Assembly (NCBI GenBank): GCA_017468465.1
Contig: JAFUIN010000006.1
Span: 1 to 60,714 of the forward strand
From: Clostridia bacterium
Lineage (GTDB): Bacteria; Bacillota; Clostridia; UMGS1840
Direction: 5' to 3'
Length of the DNA: 60,714 nt
In this document: piece by piece, positions 33,454 to 42,523 of the stretch
How positions within the stretch are numbered: position 1 is the first letter of the stretch
Layout: every line of letters starts with the position of its first letter
The notes under the pieces: generated by a model
Told to the model about the DNA's origin: nothing
What the model saw: the letters and a program-made list of their open reading frames with translations, nothing else
The model's database searches: none
Translations under genes and position numbers: made by a program

Positions 33454-35517
33454 ATGAAAATATTATCCCCTGCAGGCTCCTATGATGCAATGGTTGCCGC
33501 TGTAAAAACCGGCGCCGATGCAGTATATCTTGGTCTGGATTCCTTCAATGCCAGAGCCGGAGCCGAAAATTTTACCGAAGACACCTTAAAAGATGCGGTA
33601 TTCTACTGCCACAAAAGGGGAGTAGAAGTTTTTGTAACCTTAAATACGTTAGTTTATGATAATGAAATTTCCAAAATCACCAAAGTGATTGAGGTCATCT
33701 ACAACTCTCTTGCCGACGGTGTCATCGTGCAGGATTTGGGGGTTGCAAAACTGGTGCAAAACATTGCACCCGACCTTCGATTGGTGGCATCTACCCAGAT
33801 GACCGTCAATAACCTGTCCGGCGTGAAGCTGTTGGAAAAAGAAGGCTTTGATACGGTGGTATTGCCCAGAGAGCTGTCCAGAAGAGAAATCGAAAAAATC
33901 CGTAAGGCAACCGACCTTAATTTAGAAGTATTTGCCCACGGAGCCCTTTGTGTGTGCTATTCCGGGCAGTGCTTAATGTCCAGCTTCATTGGCGAACGTA
34001 GCGGAAACCGCGGAAAATGCGCCCAGCCTTGCCGCATGATGTATGAATGCCGCAGCAAGAAGGGGGCATTCCTTTCTCCAAAAGACCTGGCACTCATTGA
34101 CTATCTTCCCGATTTGGAAGAAGCAGGAGCCGATGTCATCAAATTGGAGGGCAGACTGAAAAGCAAATATTACACTGCCGCTGTTACCGACGTATACCGC
34201 AGAGTGTTAGACTCCGAAGAAGCACCCACCGAGGAAGATTATGCCATCTTAAACGCTTCTTTCAACCGTGGCGGCTACACTCCCGGCTATTTTGACGGGG
34301 TAAAAGATAAAAAACTGTTCAACTATTATAAAAATGAAAATCCCTATTCCCGTGAAACCAAAAAAATGGAGCGTTACTATGACCAAATCTTAAACAAAGA
34401 ACGGGAATTTTCGCAGATTCCTATTTCTGTATCTTTATACCTTGCACCAAACGAGCCGGTTCAGGTGGAGCTGTTGTTGGGAGAAGAGGTTTATCCGTTC
34501 ACTTCCGAAACCGTTCCCCAGCTTGCCCAAAACGCTCCTGTCACAAGGGAAAAGCTGATGGATCAGCTGTCCAAAACCGGAAACGAAACCTTCTGCTTTG
34601 AAGAAATTGAAATTGCAATGAGCGACGAGCCTCTGTTTTTAAGCGTGTCTCAGATGAATGGGCTGCGCAGAGAAATCGGCGCATATTTGGACAGCTTATT
34701 CCGGTTTGAGCGGCATAGTGAAAACTATTCTTATCAAATGAGAAAGCGAAAATCTACTGACGATTTGGATTATTATTGCACCGTTTCCACTGCATTTCAG
34801 ATGAAATGGGTGCGGGAATGCTGGGATAAGAAAATTTTTGCCAAAAAAGAAATCATCGAGGAATACTTAGAAAAATACGGCGAAATTGACAATATCGGCT
34901 TATGGTGTGAACGAATTGCTACCGATAAGCAAATCTCTGCTTCCCGTGCATTTTTAAGTGAACATCCCGAAATAACAGATGTTTTGGTGGGAAACGTGGG
35001 ATACTTAAAAGCTTTTGCACCAAATTATCACATTTATGCTGATTATCCGCTGAATGTAACCAATTCCCTGTCGGCAGAATTTCTGGAACAAAAAGGTGTC
35101 AAAAGTATCACAGCATCCGTAGAAGCAAACTTAAAAAATGTGAAAAATATCATGACCGACTCTGCAGATTTATGTATTCTGGGCTACGGGCAGATTCCCC
35201 TGATGATTACCCAGTCCTGCATCAAATCCAATTTGAGAGGAAAATGCGACAAAGCAGATTTAACCATTACCGACCGCAAGGGTGAAGAATTTATCATCGC
35301 TTGCGAAAACTGCAGTCAGAACGCCATCTACAACCCCTATCCCATTATGATGTCCGACAAATTGAACGACATCCGCGCTGCAGGGGTAACGCAGGTGCGT
35401 CTCCACTTCTTCCGTGAAAACAAGGCACAGGTTCAGGAAATCATTCATTCTTTCAAGCTGGAGCAGAATCCCTTGACCCGATATACCCGCGGTCATTATT
35501 ACAGAGGGGCATACTAA
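33454..35517 (+). CDS. Peptidase U32 family protein, two-domain (RlhA/YhbU-like)
   Basis: The 687-residue protein starts MKILSPAGSYDAMVAAVKTGADAVYLG. The U32 signature HGALCVCYSGQCLMSS...RSGNRGKCAQPCR lies around residues 160-200 and carries the cysteines conserved in the family. A collagenase-like DUF3656 region and a long C-terminal domain follow. Family members act in rRNA or tRNA hydroxylation in several bacteria; genuine peptidase activity is doubtful. The start at 33454 follows AAAGGAA. Its stop overlaps the tadA start by one base. Confidence 0.9.
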   Translation: MKILSPAGSYDAMVAAVKTGADAVYLGLDSFNARAGAENFTEDTLKDAVFYCHKRGVEVFVTLNTLVYDNEISKITKVIEVIYNSLADGVIVQDLGVAKLVQNIAPDLRLVASTQMTVNNLSGVKLLEKEGFDTVVLPRELSRREIEKIRKATDLNLEVFAHGALCVCYSGQCLMSSFIGERSGNRGKCAQPCRMMYECRSKKGAFLSPKDLALIDYLPDLEEAGADVIKLEGRLKSKYYTAAVTDVYRRVLDSEEAPTEEDYAILNASFNRGGYTPGYFDGVKDKKLFNYYKNENPYSRETKKMERYYDQILNKEREFSQIPISVSLYLAPNEPVQVELLLGEEVYPFTSETVPQLAQNAPVTREKLMDQLSKTGNETFCFEEIEIAMSDEPLFLSVSQMNGLRREIGAYLDSLFRFERHSENYSYQMRKRKSTDDLDYYCTVSTAFQMKWVRECWDKKIFAKKEIIEEYLEKYGEIDNIGLWCERIATDKQISASRAFLSEHPEITDVLVGNVGYLKAFAPNYHIYADYPLNVTNSLSAEFLEQKGVKSITASVEANLKNVKNIMTDSADLCILGYGQIPLMITQSCIKSNLRGKCDKADLTITDRKGEEFIIACENCSQNAIYNPYPIMMSDKLNDIRAAGVTQVRLHFFRENKAQVQEIIHSFKLEQNPLTRYTRGHYYRGAY

Positions 35518-35942
35518 TGAAAAACAAATTTATGGAGCTTGCCATTTTAGAAGCTAAAAAAGATCCAAATGAAATCCCCGTGGGTGCCGTTTTGGTGAAG
35601 GATAAAAAGGTCATCGCCGCCGCCCACAATGAATGTGTGGCAAAAAACGGCATCTGCCATGCGGAGCTTCTGGTCATTGAGCGGGGGCTTTCGGAGCTTG
35701 GCACCACCTATTTGGAGAATTGCGAGCTGTATGTCACCAAGGAGCCTTGCATCATGTGCCTGGGTGCTGCCGTCAATGCCCGCGTAAAACGGGTATATTT
35801 TGGTTGCTACGATGTGAAATACGGCGCAATGGAATATGTAGAAAAGCTGGGCTATCTTCATAAAATCAACCATACTCCCGAACTCTACGGTGGCATTATG
35901 GAGCTGGAATGTAAATCTCTTCTGGAGGACTTTTTCCGATGA
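35517..35942 (+). CDS. tadA: tRNA adenosine(34) deaminase (TadA)
   Basis: TadA converts A34 to inosine in tRNA-Arg(ACG). The 141-residue zinc deaminase has the catalytic HAE (about residues 48-50; here C-H-A-E-L-L) and the PCIMC zinc pair near 77-81. The substrate-binding N-terminal GAVLVKDKKVIAAAHNE is also present. It overlaps both neighbours (TAATG at its start, GATGA at its end), so it is co-translated with the U32 gene and the flavoprotein. Confidence 0.94.
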   Translation: MKNKFMELAILEAKKDPNEIPVGAVLVKDKKVIAAAHNECVAKNGICHAELLVIERGLSELGTTYLENCELYVTKEPCIMCLGAAVNARVKRVYFGCYDVKYGAMEYVEKLGYLHKINHTPELYGGIMELECKSLLEDFFR

Positions 35943-37528
35943 AATTTTTACTCAAAGACATCAAATTTCCCCTCTCGGTTTCCGATGAAGAGGCAGTTTC
36001 CTATATGAAAAAAAATCTCCCCCAGGGCGAGGTCACCATTCACAAAAAATCGGTGGATGCCCGCAAAAAAGAGGAGATTTCTTTTGTATACACTTTTTTG
36101 GTTTCGGCAAAAAGCATTCCCAAAAAATTTCAGAAAAAAGCCATGCCTTACAATCAAAAAAAGGTTGATTATACCTTTGGCACAAAAAAACTTGTCGGCA
36201 GACCCGTGGTTGTGGGGGCAGGACCCGCAGGACTTTTTTGTGCATATACATTAGCCAAAAACGGCTACGCTCCCATTCTGTTAGAACGGGGAGAACCCAT
36301 TGAAAAACGGTTGGAAACCGTCAATTTCTTCTTTTCGGGTGGACCTCTTAATCCCGAATCCAACGTGCAGTTTGGGGAGGGCGGTGCAGGTGCATTTTCC
36401 GACGGAAAGCTGACCACCCGTATCAGCGATCCCTTGTCGGGCGAGGTGGTAACATTATTGGCACAGCACAGTGATTTGCCTCACCTTTCCTATCAGGCAA
36501 AGCCCCATATCGGCACCGACCGTCTGGTCAAATGCGTGGCAAATATCCGAAAAGAAATTGAAAAATCGGGAGGCGAAATCCGTTTTGGTGCCAAGCTTAC
36601 CGATGTTTTCCTCACCAATCAACGTGTCACAGGGGTGGAAGTAAACGGCTCTGAAACCGTTACTGCATCTGTAGTGGTGCTTGCCACAGGACATAGTGCC
36701 AAAGATATCTATAAATTGCTTCATCAGAAAGGCGTTTCCCTTTCTCCGAAATCTTTTTCCGTGGGGAGCCGTGTGGAGCATTTTCGACAAGTCATTGACG
36801 AAATTCAATATGGCTCAAGTGCCGGACATCCCAACCTTGGTGCAGCCGATTATCAGCTGTTTCACCATTGTCAGAACGGACACACCGCCTATAGCTTTTG
36901 TATGTGTCCCGGTGGTGTGGTGGTGCCCAGCCAGTCGGAAGAAGAAACAGTGTTGGTGAACGGCATGAGTGATCTTGCAAGAGACGGCAAAAACTCCAAT
37001 TCCGCCTTATGTGTGTCGGTTTCGCCGGAGGATTTTGGCGCGGGACTCTTTGACGGACTTTATTTTATTGAAAAGCTGGAGAAAACTGCCTATCAGATTG
37101 CCGGCAAAAACTACCGTGCACCCTTTATGACTTCCTTTGATTTTACCGGGGTAAAGCCCACGGGAGCTTACCCTGAACCTACCTACTCAAGAGGAATTTC
37201 GGAAGTGAATTTTTCTGATATTTTCCCTGCCTTTGTAATAGATTCTCTGCAAGAGGGTTTACAGGCGTTTGAACGAAAAATGCCCGGCTTTGTCAGCCGT
37301 GGTGCCATTTTTACGGGGGTGGAAACCCGTACTTCCTCTCCCCTTCGGATTCCCCGGAATGAAGCGTTTCAGTCAGAAAGCGCAGAGGGCTTATATCCTT
37401 GCGGTGAGGGAGCCGGTTATGCTGGGGGTATCGTTTCCGCCGGCGTAGACGGCATGAAAATTGCCATCAAAATTATGGAAACCTATTCTCCCAACGAAAA
37501 TATTTCACAGAAAGAGAGATCACGATGA
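35939..37528 (+). CDS. FAD-dependent dehydrogenase (COG2509 type)
   Basis: The 529-residue protein has an unusual N-terminal region of about 85 residues preceding the dinucleotide loop VVVGAGPAGLFCAY (about 90-103). NVQFGEGGAGAFSDGKLTTR, CMCPGGVVVPS and a C-terminal GEGAGYAGGIVSAGVDG FAD-contact motif follow. The family is uncharacterised but widespread in Clostridia; some members may act with RNA-modification genes. The overlap with tadA and the HAD gene shows one operon. Confidence 0.88.
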   Translation: MKFLLKDIKFPLSVSDEEAVSYMKKNLPQGEVTIHKKSVDARKKEEISFVYTFLVSAKSIPKKFQKKAMPYNQKKVDYTFGTKKLVGRPVVVGAGPAGLFCAYTLAKNGYAPILLERGEPIEKRLETVNFFFSGGPLNPESNVQFGEGGAGAFSDGKLTTRISDPLSGEVVTLLAQHSDLPHLSYQAKPHIGTDRLVKCVANIRKEIEKSGGEIRFGAKLTDVFLTNQRVTGVEVNGSETVTASVVVLATGHSAKDIYKLLHQKGVSLSPKSFSVGSRVEHFRQVIDEIQYGSSAGHPNLGAADYQLFHHCQNGHTAYSFCMCPGGVVVPSQSEEETVLVNGMSDLARDGKNSNSALCVSVSPEDFGAGLFDGLYFIEKLEKTAYQIAGKNYRAPFMTSFDFTGVKPTGAYPEPTYSRGISEVNFSDIFPAFVIDSLQEGLQAFERKMPGFVSRGAIFTGVETRTSSPLRIPRNEAFQSESAEGLYPCGEGAGYAGGIVSAGVDGMKIAIKIMETYSPNENISQKERSR

Positions 37529-38178
37529 TAAAAGGCGTTATTTTTGATTTAGACGGCACCCTGCTTGCCACTTTGGAATCCATTGCAAAATCGGGGAACG
37601 AAATGCTAAAATCTTTTTCTTTGCCCGAAGCACCTGTTTCCCAATATGGCACATTTGCAGGAGACGGAGTTGACGTTTTGGTGGAACGTGCCTTGCGTTA
37701 TGCAGGAGATCCCACCCTTTCCCATTTAGAAGAAGCAAAGAAGAAATATCGAGAATGCTTCCAAGAATTTTGTGCTTACCGTGTGGAGCCGTATGACGGT
37801 ATTTTAGAAATGCTGGACGGCTTATGTGAAAAAGGCATTAAGCTTGCGGTTTTCACCAATAAACCCCATGAAAATGCAGTGAAGCTGATGAAAGAATATT
37901 TTCCAAAGCACCCCTTCACTCATGTTTTGGGGCAGTGTGATGCTTACCCCAGAAAGCCGGACCCTACGGGCATTTTTCAAATCACAAAAGAATGGGGCAT
38001 CACCCCCGGGGAATGTATCTATATGGGCGACAGCGATGTGGATATGAAAACAGGAAAACGGGCAAATTGCCTGACCGTTGGCGCTTTGTGGGGATTTCGC
38101 ACCAAAGAAGAGCTGTGCGAAAACGGAGCTGACCACGTGATTGCTCATCCTTCCGAGCTGCTGAAATTGATAGACTGA
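37525..38178 (+). CDS. HAD-family phosphatase (phosphoglycolate-phosphatase-like)
   Basis: The 217-residue protein has HAD motif I FDLDGTLL (residues 7-14), motif II AVFTNKP, the motif III lysine region YPRKPDPTG and motif IV MGDSDVDMKTG. It fits the Gph/PGPase subgroup with an alpha-helical cap. The substrate cannot be fixed from sequence. It overlaps the preceding stop by four bases. Confidence 0.85.
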   Translation: MIKGVIFDLDGTLLATLESIAKSGNEMLKSFSLPEAPVSQYGTFAGDGVDVLVERALRYAGDPTLSHLEEAKKKYRECFQEFCAYRVEPYDGILEMLDGLCEKGIKLAVFTNKPHENAVKLMKEYFPKHPFTHVLGQCDAYPRKPDPTGIFQITKEWGITPGECIYMGDSDVDMKTGKRANCLTVGALWGFRTKEELCENGADHVIAHPSELLKLID

Positions 38179-38199
38179 TTACAATAAAGGAGCGAACCT

Positions 38200-38985
38200 A
38201 TGATACCAAACGAGGAGCTTTCCACTTATAAACAACTGTTTCGGGAGATATTTTCTGAAGAAGAGTCTTTTTGCGACCGCATTTTTTCTGCCAAGCTGGA
38301 TATGGTGTTCGATGTGCGAGAAAACGGTGAGATTCAAAGCTTTTTGTACGCCATTCCTTTTACAGCAAAGGTGAAAGGAGAGCTGTATCGTGCCATGTAT
38401 GTATACGGCGTGGGAACCGTTCCCGCTGCCCGCGGAAAAGGCTACATGAAAGAAGTATTTTTGAAAATGGAAGCTCATTTCGGCAGTTCGGTAGACCTTT
38501 ACTATTTGGTTCCGGCAGAAGCTTCGCTTTTTTCCCTCTATGAAAAAATCGGTTACAAAACCGGCTTTTCTCTGAAAAAAACCATGCTTTTCCCCGAAAA
38601 AAAAGAGCATCTCTCCTATGACATCAAAGAAGCTCCCGAAGATTTCCATCAGGACTATCTTCGCTATATAGAGCGTTTCTCCACAGCAATCATCCGCTCC
38701 CGGGAGGATAACGACTTTGCCCTTTCCGACGGACATTATCATAAAATCGGCAACAGCGGATTCTTCTGGACAAAAGACCGTGATATCATACAAATTCGGG
38801 AGGCTTATCTGGCCTCTCCCACTGATCTGGACTGTTTTCTGGACTTTCTCGCAAGAAAAGGCTACCAAAAAGCACTCCTCACCCAACCCGGAACCTTAAC
38901 CCCCTATGCGATGGTAAAAGCGGTGAATCCTGCGCTGGAAAATGTGGATTTTTCCGAGGGGTATACCAACCTCAACTTCGACTAA
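38200..38985 (+). CDS. GNAT-family N-acetyltransferase
   Basis: The 261-residue protein has the acetyl-CoA loop region VYGVGTVPAARGKGYMKEVF (about 68-87), which is the R/Q-x-x-G-x-G/A motif of GNAT enzymes. The second half resembles the SCP2-like tail of Eis-type acetyltransferases (PYAMVKAVNPALENVDF), but this is a weak similarity. The start follows AAAGGAG. It is the last gene of the plus-strand series. Confidence 0.82.
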   Translation: MIPNEELSTYKQLFREIFSEEESFCDRIFSAKLDMVFDVRENGEIQSFLYAIPFTAKVKGELYRAMYVYGVGTVPAARGKGYMKEVFLKMEAHFGSSVDLYYLVPAEASLFSLYEKIGYKTGFSLKKTMLFPEKKEHLSYDIKEAPEDFHQDYLRYIERFSTAIIRSREDNDFALSDGHYHKIGNSGFFWTKDRDIIQIREAYLASPTDLDCFLDFLARKGYQKALLTQPGTLTPYAMVKAVNPALENVDFSEGYTNLNFD

Positions 38986-38994
38986 CTCTTTCGG

Positions 38995-39190
38995 CTTGAT
39001 AAAAGAATCCAGAATTAATGAATCTCACCGCTCGCTGTAGCATTGCATGCAGCATTGTAGGGGTCGGCGTCCTCGACGACCCGCATATTTTTAATGCAGG
39101 CAAACGCCTGCTGCCGAAATTATGCACGAAGCATTCTGCATTATTCATTGCTTGAAAGCGCAGTACTCTCTGCGCCTTATATGGTAGCGG
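38995..39190 (+). repeat. MITE/REP-like repeat block C
   Basis: This is a single, nearly complete copy. It has TTGATAAAAGAATCCAGAA, AATCTCACCGCTCGCTG, the TAGCATTGCATGCAGCAT core, the GGGTCG/CGACCC hairpin, and the ATTATTCATTGCTTGAAAG tail. It ends with TCTCTGCGCCTT. It is closely similar to block B and inverted relative to block D. Confidence 0.85.
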
Positions 39191-39213
39191 ACTATTCAAA
39201 CAAAATAAAAAAA

Positions 39214-39245
39214 CAAAAGGCATAGGAAAAATCCTATGCCTTTTG
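39214..39245. terminator. Strong bidirectional terminator after the fucose isomerase gene
   Basis: CAAAAGGCATAGGA (39214-39227) pairs perfectly with TCCTATGCCTTTTG (39232-39245), a 14-bp stem. On the minus strand seven T residues follow within a T-rich stretch. Confidence 0.9.
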
Positions 39246-39269
39246 CAGTCTCGTTTATTTTATCAAGTC

Positions 39270-41072
39270 TTATTTATACATGGGGCCGAAGTTTTCACAT
39301 GCTCTGTAGTCTGCGCTTTCTTTATTCATGCCAAACGCATTCCAAGCGGCAGGACGGAAGATTTTTTCTTCGGGTACGTTGTGCATGCAAACGGGGATTC
39401 TGAGCATAGAGCACAGGGTGATTAAATCTGCACCGATGTGACCGTAGCTGATTGCGCCATGGTTAGCACCCCAGTTGTTCATTACATCGTAAGCGGTTTT
39501 GAAGGGGCTGCCTTCCTTGCCGTCACATCTGGGAGCAAACCAGGTACAGGGCCAGGTGTAGTCGGTACGTTTCCATAATACGTCGGCAACTTCGTCGGGT
39601 AAACCGATGGTCCAACCTTCTGCAATCTGAAGAACCGGACCTAATCCTTTTACTAAATTTAGTCTGATCATGGTTGCAGGCATTTCTGCTCTGGTTAAGA
39701 ATCTGGAAGAGAAACCGCCGCCACGGAAATAGCCTAAGTCAGCCATATTCCAGGTGGTAGCTGCCATAACGGTATCCTGATCTTCTTTGGTCATTTCATA
39801 CCAGGGTTTCATCACACCGTTGCCGTTTTCGTCTTTTACTTCGCCGCAAGCATCCAGACAGCAAGCACCGGAGTTAATCAGATGAATAAATCCGTCAGCA
39901 TCTTTTGCTTTGCCTTCGATATCATAACCTGCTGCACGTTTTACAGCGTCACCGCTCCAGTAGGTTCTTACATCGGCAAACATCTGGGGACGGTTGGTTA
40001 AGAGCTTGCCAAACAGCATACCGATTCCGTTTAATACGTCATTTTCAGTAGCTAAAATATAGGGTTCTCTTGCGCCATTCCAGTCGAAAGAGGTGTTGAG
40101 CATTGCTTCGGGGAAGTCACAGTTGGGGTAGAAGTCAGTCCACTGTCTCTGACCCTGGAAGCCTGCTGCAATGGCATTATGGCCAACCATTTCTTCTTCA
40201 CAGCCCTTGGGTAAGTTTTTGTTACCGTTCATCAAATCTTTGATGATGCAAGCCATTTTTACAACAAATGCAAACTGTTCTTCTTTTTCTTTGTCAGATT
40301 TCTGCATATCAGCAGGGTTTTTGTCAAAGCCCATTTTGCATTTTTCTTTTGCCCAGGCGAGCGCTTTTTCATATTCAGCATGGTCGTAAATGCCTTCGGT
40401 CATTCGTCTGATTACTTCAACCTCGTCAACAGACTCTACTCTCATGCCCAGATATTCTTCCATAAAAGAAGTGTCGATAATGGAACCGGCAATTCCCATA
40501 CAGATAGAACCAATCTGCAAGTAAGATTTTCCTCTCATGGTAGCCGCTGCAACTGCTGCACGACCGAAACGAAGCAGTTTTTCTTCTACATCAGCGGGGA
40601 TTTTGTCAGATTCGTCCAGATTCTGAACGTCGTGACCGTAAATGCCGAATGCGGGTAAGCCTTTCTGTGCATGACCTGCCAGAACAGCAGCCAGATATAC
40701 AGCACCCGGTCTTTCGGTACCGTTAAAGCCCCAAACTGCTTTGATGGTGTTTTTGTCCATATCCATGGTTTCGGAGCCGTAGCACCAGCAGGGAGTAACG
40801 GTTAAGGTGATGTCAACACCCTCTCTTTTGAATTTTTCAGCACAAGCTGCCGCTTCTGCCACACGGCCGATGGTGGTGTCGGCAATGACAACCTTTACCG
40901 GTTCGCCGTTAGAATATTTTAAGTTTTCGGTAAACAGCTTTGCTGCTGCTTTTGCCATACCCATAGTCTGGTCTTCCAGGGATTCTCTTACCTTCAGGGG
41001 ACCGCGTCTGCCGTCAATGGTGGGGCGGATACCAATTACAGGATAAGAGCCGATTAATCTGTTTTCTGCCAT
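39270..41072 (-). CDS. fucI: L-fucose isomerase
   Basis: The 600-residue protein belongs to the FucI family, which converts L-fucose to L-fuculose (and D-arabinose to D-ribulose) with Mn2+. The N terminus [33 protein letters not shown] is highly conserved, as are the active-site segment [33 protein letters not shown] and the C-terminal [16 protein letters not shown]. Its length matches the family. It has a strong promoter at 41134-41162 and a long leader. No kinase or aldolase of the pathway is in this window. Confidence 0.95.
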   Translation of the reverse strand: MAENRLIGSYPVIGIRPTIDGRRGPLKVRESLEDQTMGMAKAAAKLFTENLKYSNGEPVKVVIADTTIGRVAEAAACAEKFKREGVDITLTVTPCWCYGSETMDMDKNTIKAVWGFNGTERPGAVYLAAVLAGHAQKGLPAFGIYGHDVQNLDESDKIPADVEEKLLRFGRAAVAAATMRGKSYLQIGSICMGIAGSIIDTSFMEEYLGMRVESVDEVEVIRRMTEGIYDHAEYEKALAWAKEKCKMGFDKNPADMQKSDKEKEEQFAFVVKMACIIKDLMNGNKNLPKGCEEEMVGHNAIAAGFQGQRQWTDFYPNCDFPEAMLNTSFDWNGAREPYILATENDVLNGIGMLFGKLLTNRPQMFADVRTYWSGDAVKRAAGYDIEGKAKDADGFIHLINSGACCLDACGEVKDENGNGVMKPWYEMTKEDQDTVMAATTWNMADLGYFRGGGFSSRFLTRAEMPATMIRLNLVKGLGPVLQIAEGWTIGLPDEVADVLWKRTDYTWPCTWFAPRCDGKEGSPFKTAYDVMNNWGANHGAISYGHIGADLITLCSMLRIPVCMHNVPEEKIFRPAAWNAFGMNKESADYRACENFGPMYK

Positions 41073-41133
41073 AGTAAATTCCTCCGTTTATTTCATAAAA
41101 TTTTCATATCATTTAGTTTGTGCTATCAGTGTT

Positions 41134-41162
41134 ATTTTATACTAATTTGATGTAATTGTCAA
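41134..41162 (-). promoter_or_regulatory. fucI promoter
   Basis: On the minus strand TTGACA (41162-41157) and TAAAAT (41139-41134) are spaced by 17 bases, close to consensus. No obvious operator palindrome was seen nearby. Confidence 0.8.
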
Positions 41163-41286
41163 CCAAATTCCCCGATTTTTCGTTGGATTATTATTCATTT
41201 TATACGATTTTTTGGGTGTATCCCTCTTTTTTGTACTGAATTTTTCATAAAATTAAAAAAAATTCTGATTTTGTAAAAAGAAAATA

Positions 41287-41315
41287 TTGAAATTTGGTGA
41301 ACAATATGCTATGAT
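41287..41315 (+). promoter_or_regulatory. purC promoter
   Basis: TTGAAA (41287-41292) and TATGAT (41310-41315) are spaced by 17 bases, about 50 bases before the purC start. No guanine-riboswitch core was seen in the short leader. Confidence 0.6.
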
Positions 41316-41364
41316 AATAAATGTTAAAAAATTCAAATTTATTTGAAAAGGGGCAAAAAGACCT

Positions 41365-42048
41365 ATGAAAAAAATTTACGAAGGCAAAACCAAAGACGTT
41401 TACAGCCTGGAAAATGGCAATGTATTATTGAAATTCAAAGATGATTGCACCGGTAAAGACGGTGTGTTTGACCCCGGTGAAAACGCTGTCGGCTTAACCA
41501 TCGAAGGTATCGGCAGAGAAAATTTAAGAACCTCAATTTATTATTTTGATTTGCTGAAAAAAGCAGGCATCAAAACCCACTATGTGAATGCAAATGTGGA
41601 AGATGCTACTATGGAAGTTCTGCCCGGCAAAGTGTTTGGCCACGGCTTGGAAGTAATCTGCCGTCTGGTTGCAACCGGAAGCTTCGTAAGAAGATATGGC
41701 GAATATATTGAAGACGGAACCCCCTTGGAAGGCGGCTATGTGGAATGCACCTTCAAAAATGACGAAAAAGGCGATCCGCTGGTTACCGGCGAAGGCTTGG
41801 CTGCACTGGGCGTTATGAGCCTCAAAATGTTTGAAGATATGAAAGAACAGACCTTAAAAATCACCAAAATCGTTGCAGACGATTTGAAAACCATTGGTCT
41901 GGACTTGTGGGATATCAAATTTGAATTTGGTTACAACAACGATGAAGTAATTTTAATTGACGAAATTGCATCCGGCAATATGAGAGTATACAAAGACGGT
42001 AAAATCGTTGACCCCATTGAGCTGACCAAGCTGATCCTCAACAGATAG
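41365..42048 (+). CDS. purC: Phosphoribosylaminoimidazole-succinocarboxamide synthase (PurC)
   Basis: PurC forms SAICAR in purine synthesis. The 227-residue protein begins [27 protein letters not shown]. It contains [16 protein letters not shown] and [15 protein letters not shown], the ATP and substrate regions of the family. It stands alone between minus-strand fucose-isomerase genes, separated from other pur genes, which is unusual but not rare. Confidence 0.95.
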   Translation: MKKIYEGKTKDVYSLENGNVLLKFKDDCTGKDGVFDPGENAVGLTIEGIGRENLRTSIYYFDLLKKAGIKTHYVNANVEDATMEVLPGKVFGHGLEVICRLVATGSFVRRYGEYIEDGTPLEGGYVECTFKNDEKGDPLVTGEGLAALGVMSLKMFEDMKEQTLKITKIVADDLKTIGLDLWDIKFEFGYNNDEVILIDEIASGNMRVYKDGKIVDPIELTKLILNR

Positions 42049-42081
42049 GACAGACAACCCTCAACGAAGCTAAAAAAAGAG

Positions 42082-42118
42082 CTGCTGCAGAATGAAATTC
42101 ATTCCGCGGCAGTTTTTT
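42082..42118 (+). terminator. purC terminator
   Basis: CTGCTGC-A-GAATGA (42082-42095) pairs with TCATTC-C-GCGGCAG (42099-42112), with one A-C mismatch, followed by six T residues. The apex sequence is shared with the terminator at 51342. Confidence 0.9.
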
Positions 42119-42133
42119 GTTTGACAGAGTCAA

Positions 42134-42191
42134 AATGACACCTCATCCGTCAAAACCCATGGTTTTGCCACCTTCCCCTCAAGTGGAAGGC
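42134..42191. repeat. TGACACCTCATCCGTC / CTTCCCC hairpin repeat
   Basis: The unit reads ATGACACCTCATCCGTCA, then a small AAAACC/GGTTTT hairpin, then CCTTCCCCTCAAGTGGAAGG. I know this composite pattern from intergenic regions of uncultured Firmicutes. Its hairpin half recurs at 145-164. Confidence 0.65.
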
Positions 42192-42223
42192 ATGAAAAAG
42201 GTATGCTTTTTTGCGTTCTGGAT

Positions 42224-42412
42224 TCTTTTATCAAGCCGTAAACAAGGCGCAGAGAAGTGCTGCGCACGGCATAGGAAGCAATGAATAATGCAGAATGCTT
42301 AGTGCACAATTTCGGTGACAGACACTTGCCTGCATTGAAAATATGCGGGTCGTCGAGGACGCCGACCCCTACAATGCTGCATGCAATGCTACGGCGAGTG
42401 GGAAAGCTGGTT
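42224..42412 (-). repeat. MITE/REP-like repeat block D (inverted orientation)
   Basis: Read on the minus strand, this copy has the same core, hairpin and tail as blocks A to C. Both terminal motifs are visible: CTGGATTCTTTTATCAA at 42224-42240 and AAGGCGCAGAGAA near 42245-42257. This shows that the family inserts in both orientations. Confidence 0.85.
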
Positions 42413-42419
42413 CATAGCA

Positions 42420-42497
42420 AAAGACATAGGGAAAACAAATTACCCCGGAGTGCATAATTTGCACACTCCGGGGCAATGAATAGACCTATGTCTTTTG
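42420..42497. terminator. Compound terminator of the second isomerase gene
   Basis: An inner stem CCCCGGAGTG/CACTCCGGGG (42444-42453 and 42465-42474) is nested in outer arms AAAAGACATAGG/CCTATGTCTTTT (42420-42431 and 42486-42497). The outer arms resemble those of the fucI terminator at 39214. Confidence 0.8.
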
Positions 42498-42523
42498 CGT
42501 TCTATGTTCTTTTATTCCATTTT

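Noticed and set aside
38200-38886. Minus-strand open frame of 235 codons opposite the GNAT gene
   Set aside because: It is the antisense shadow of the acetyltransferase, with no ribosome site and a low-complexity aromatic composition.
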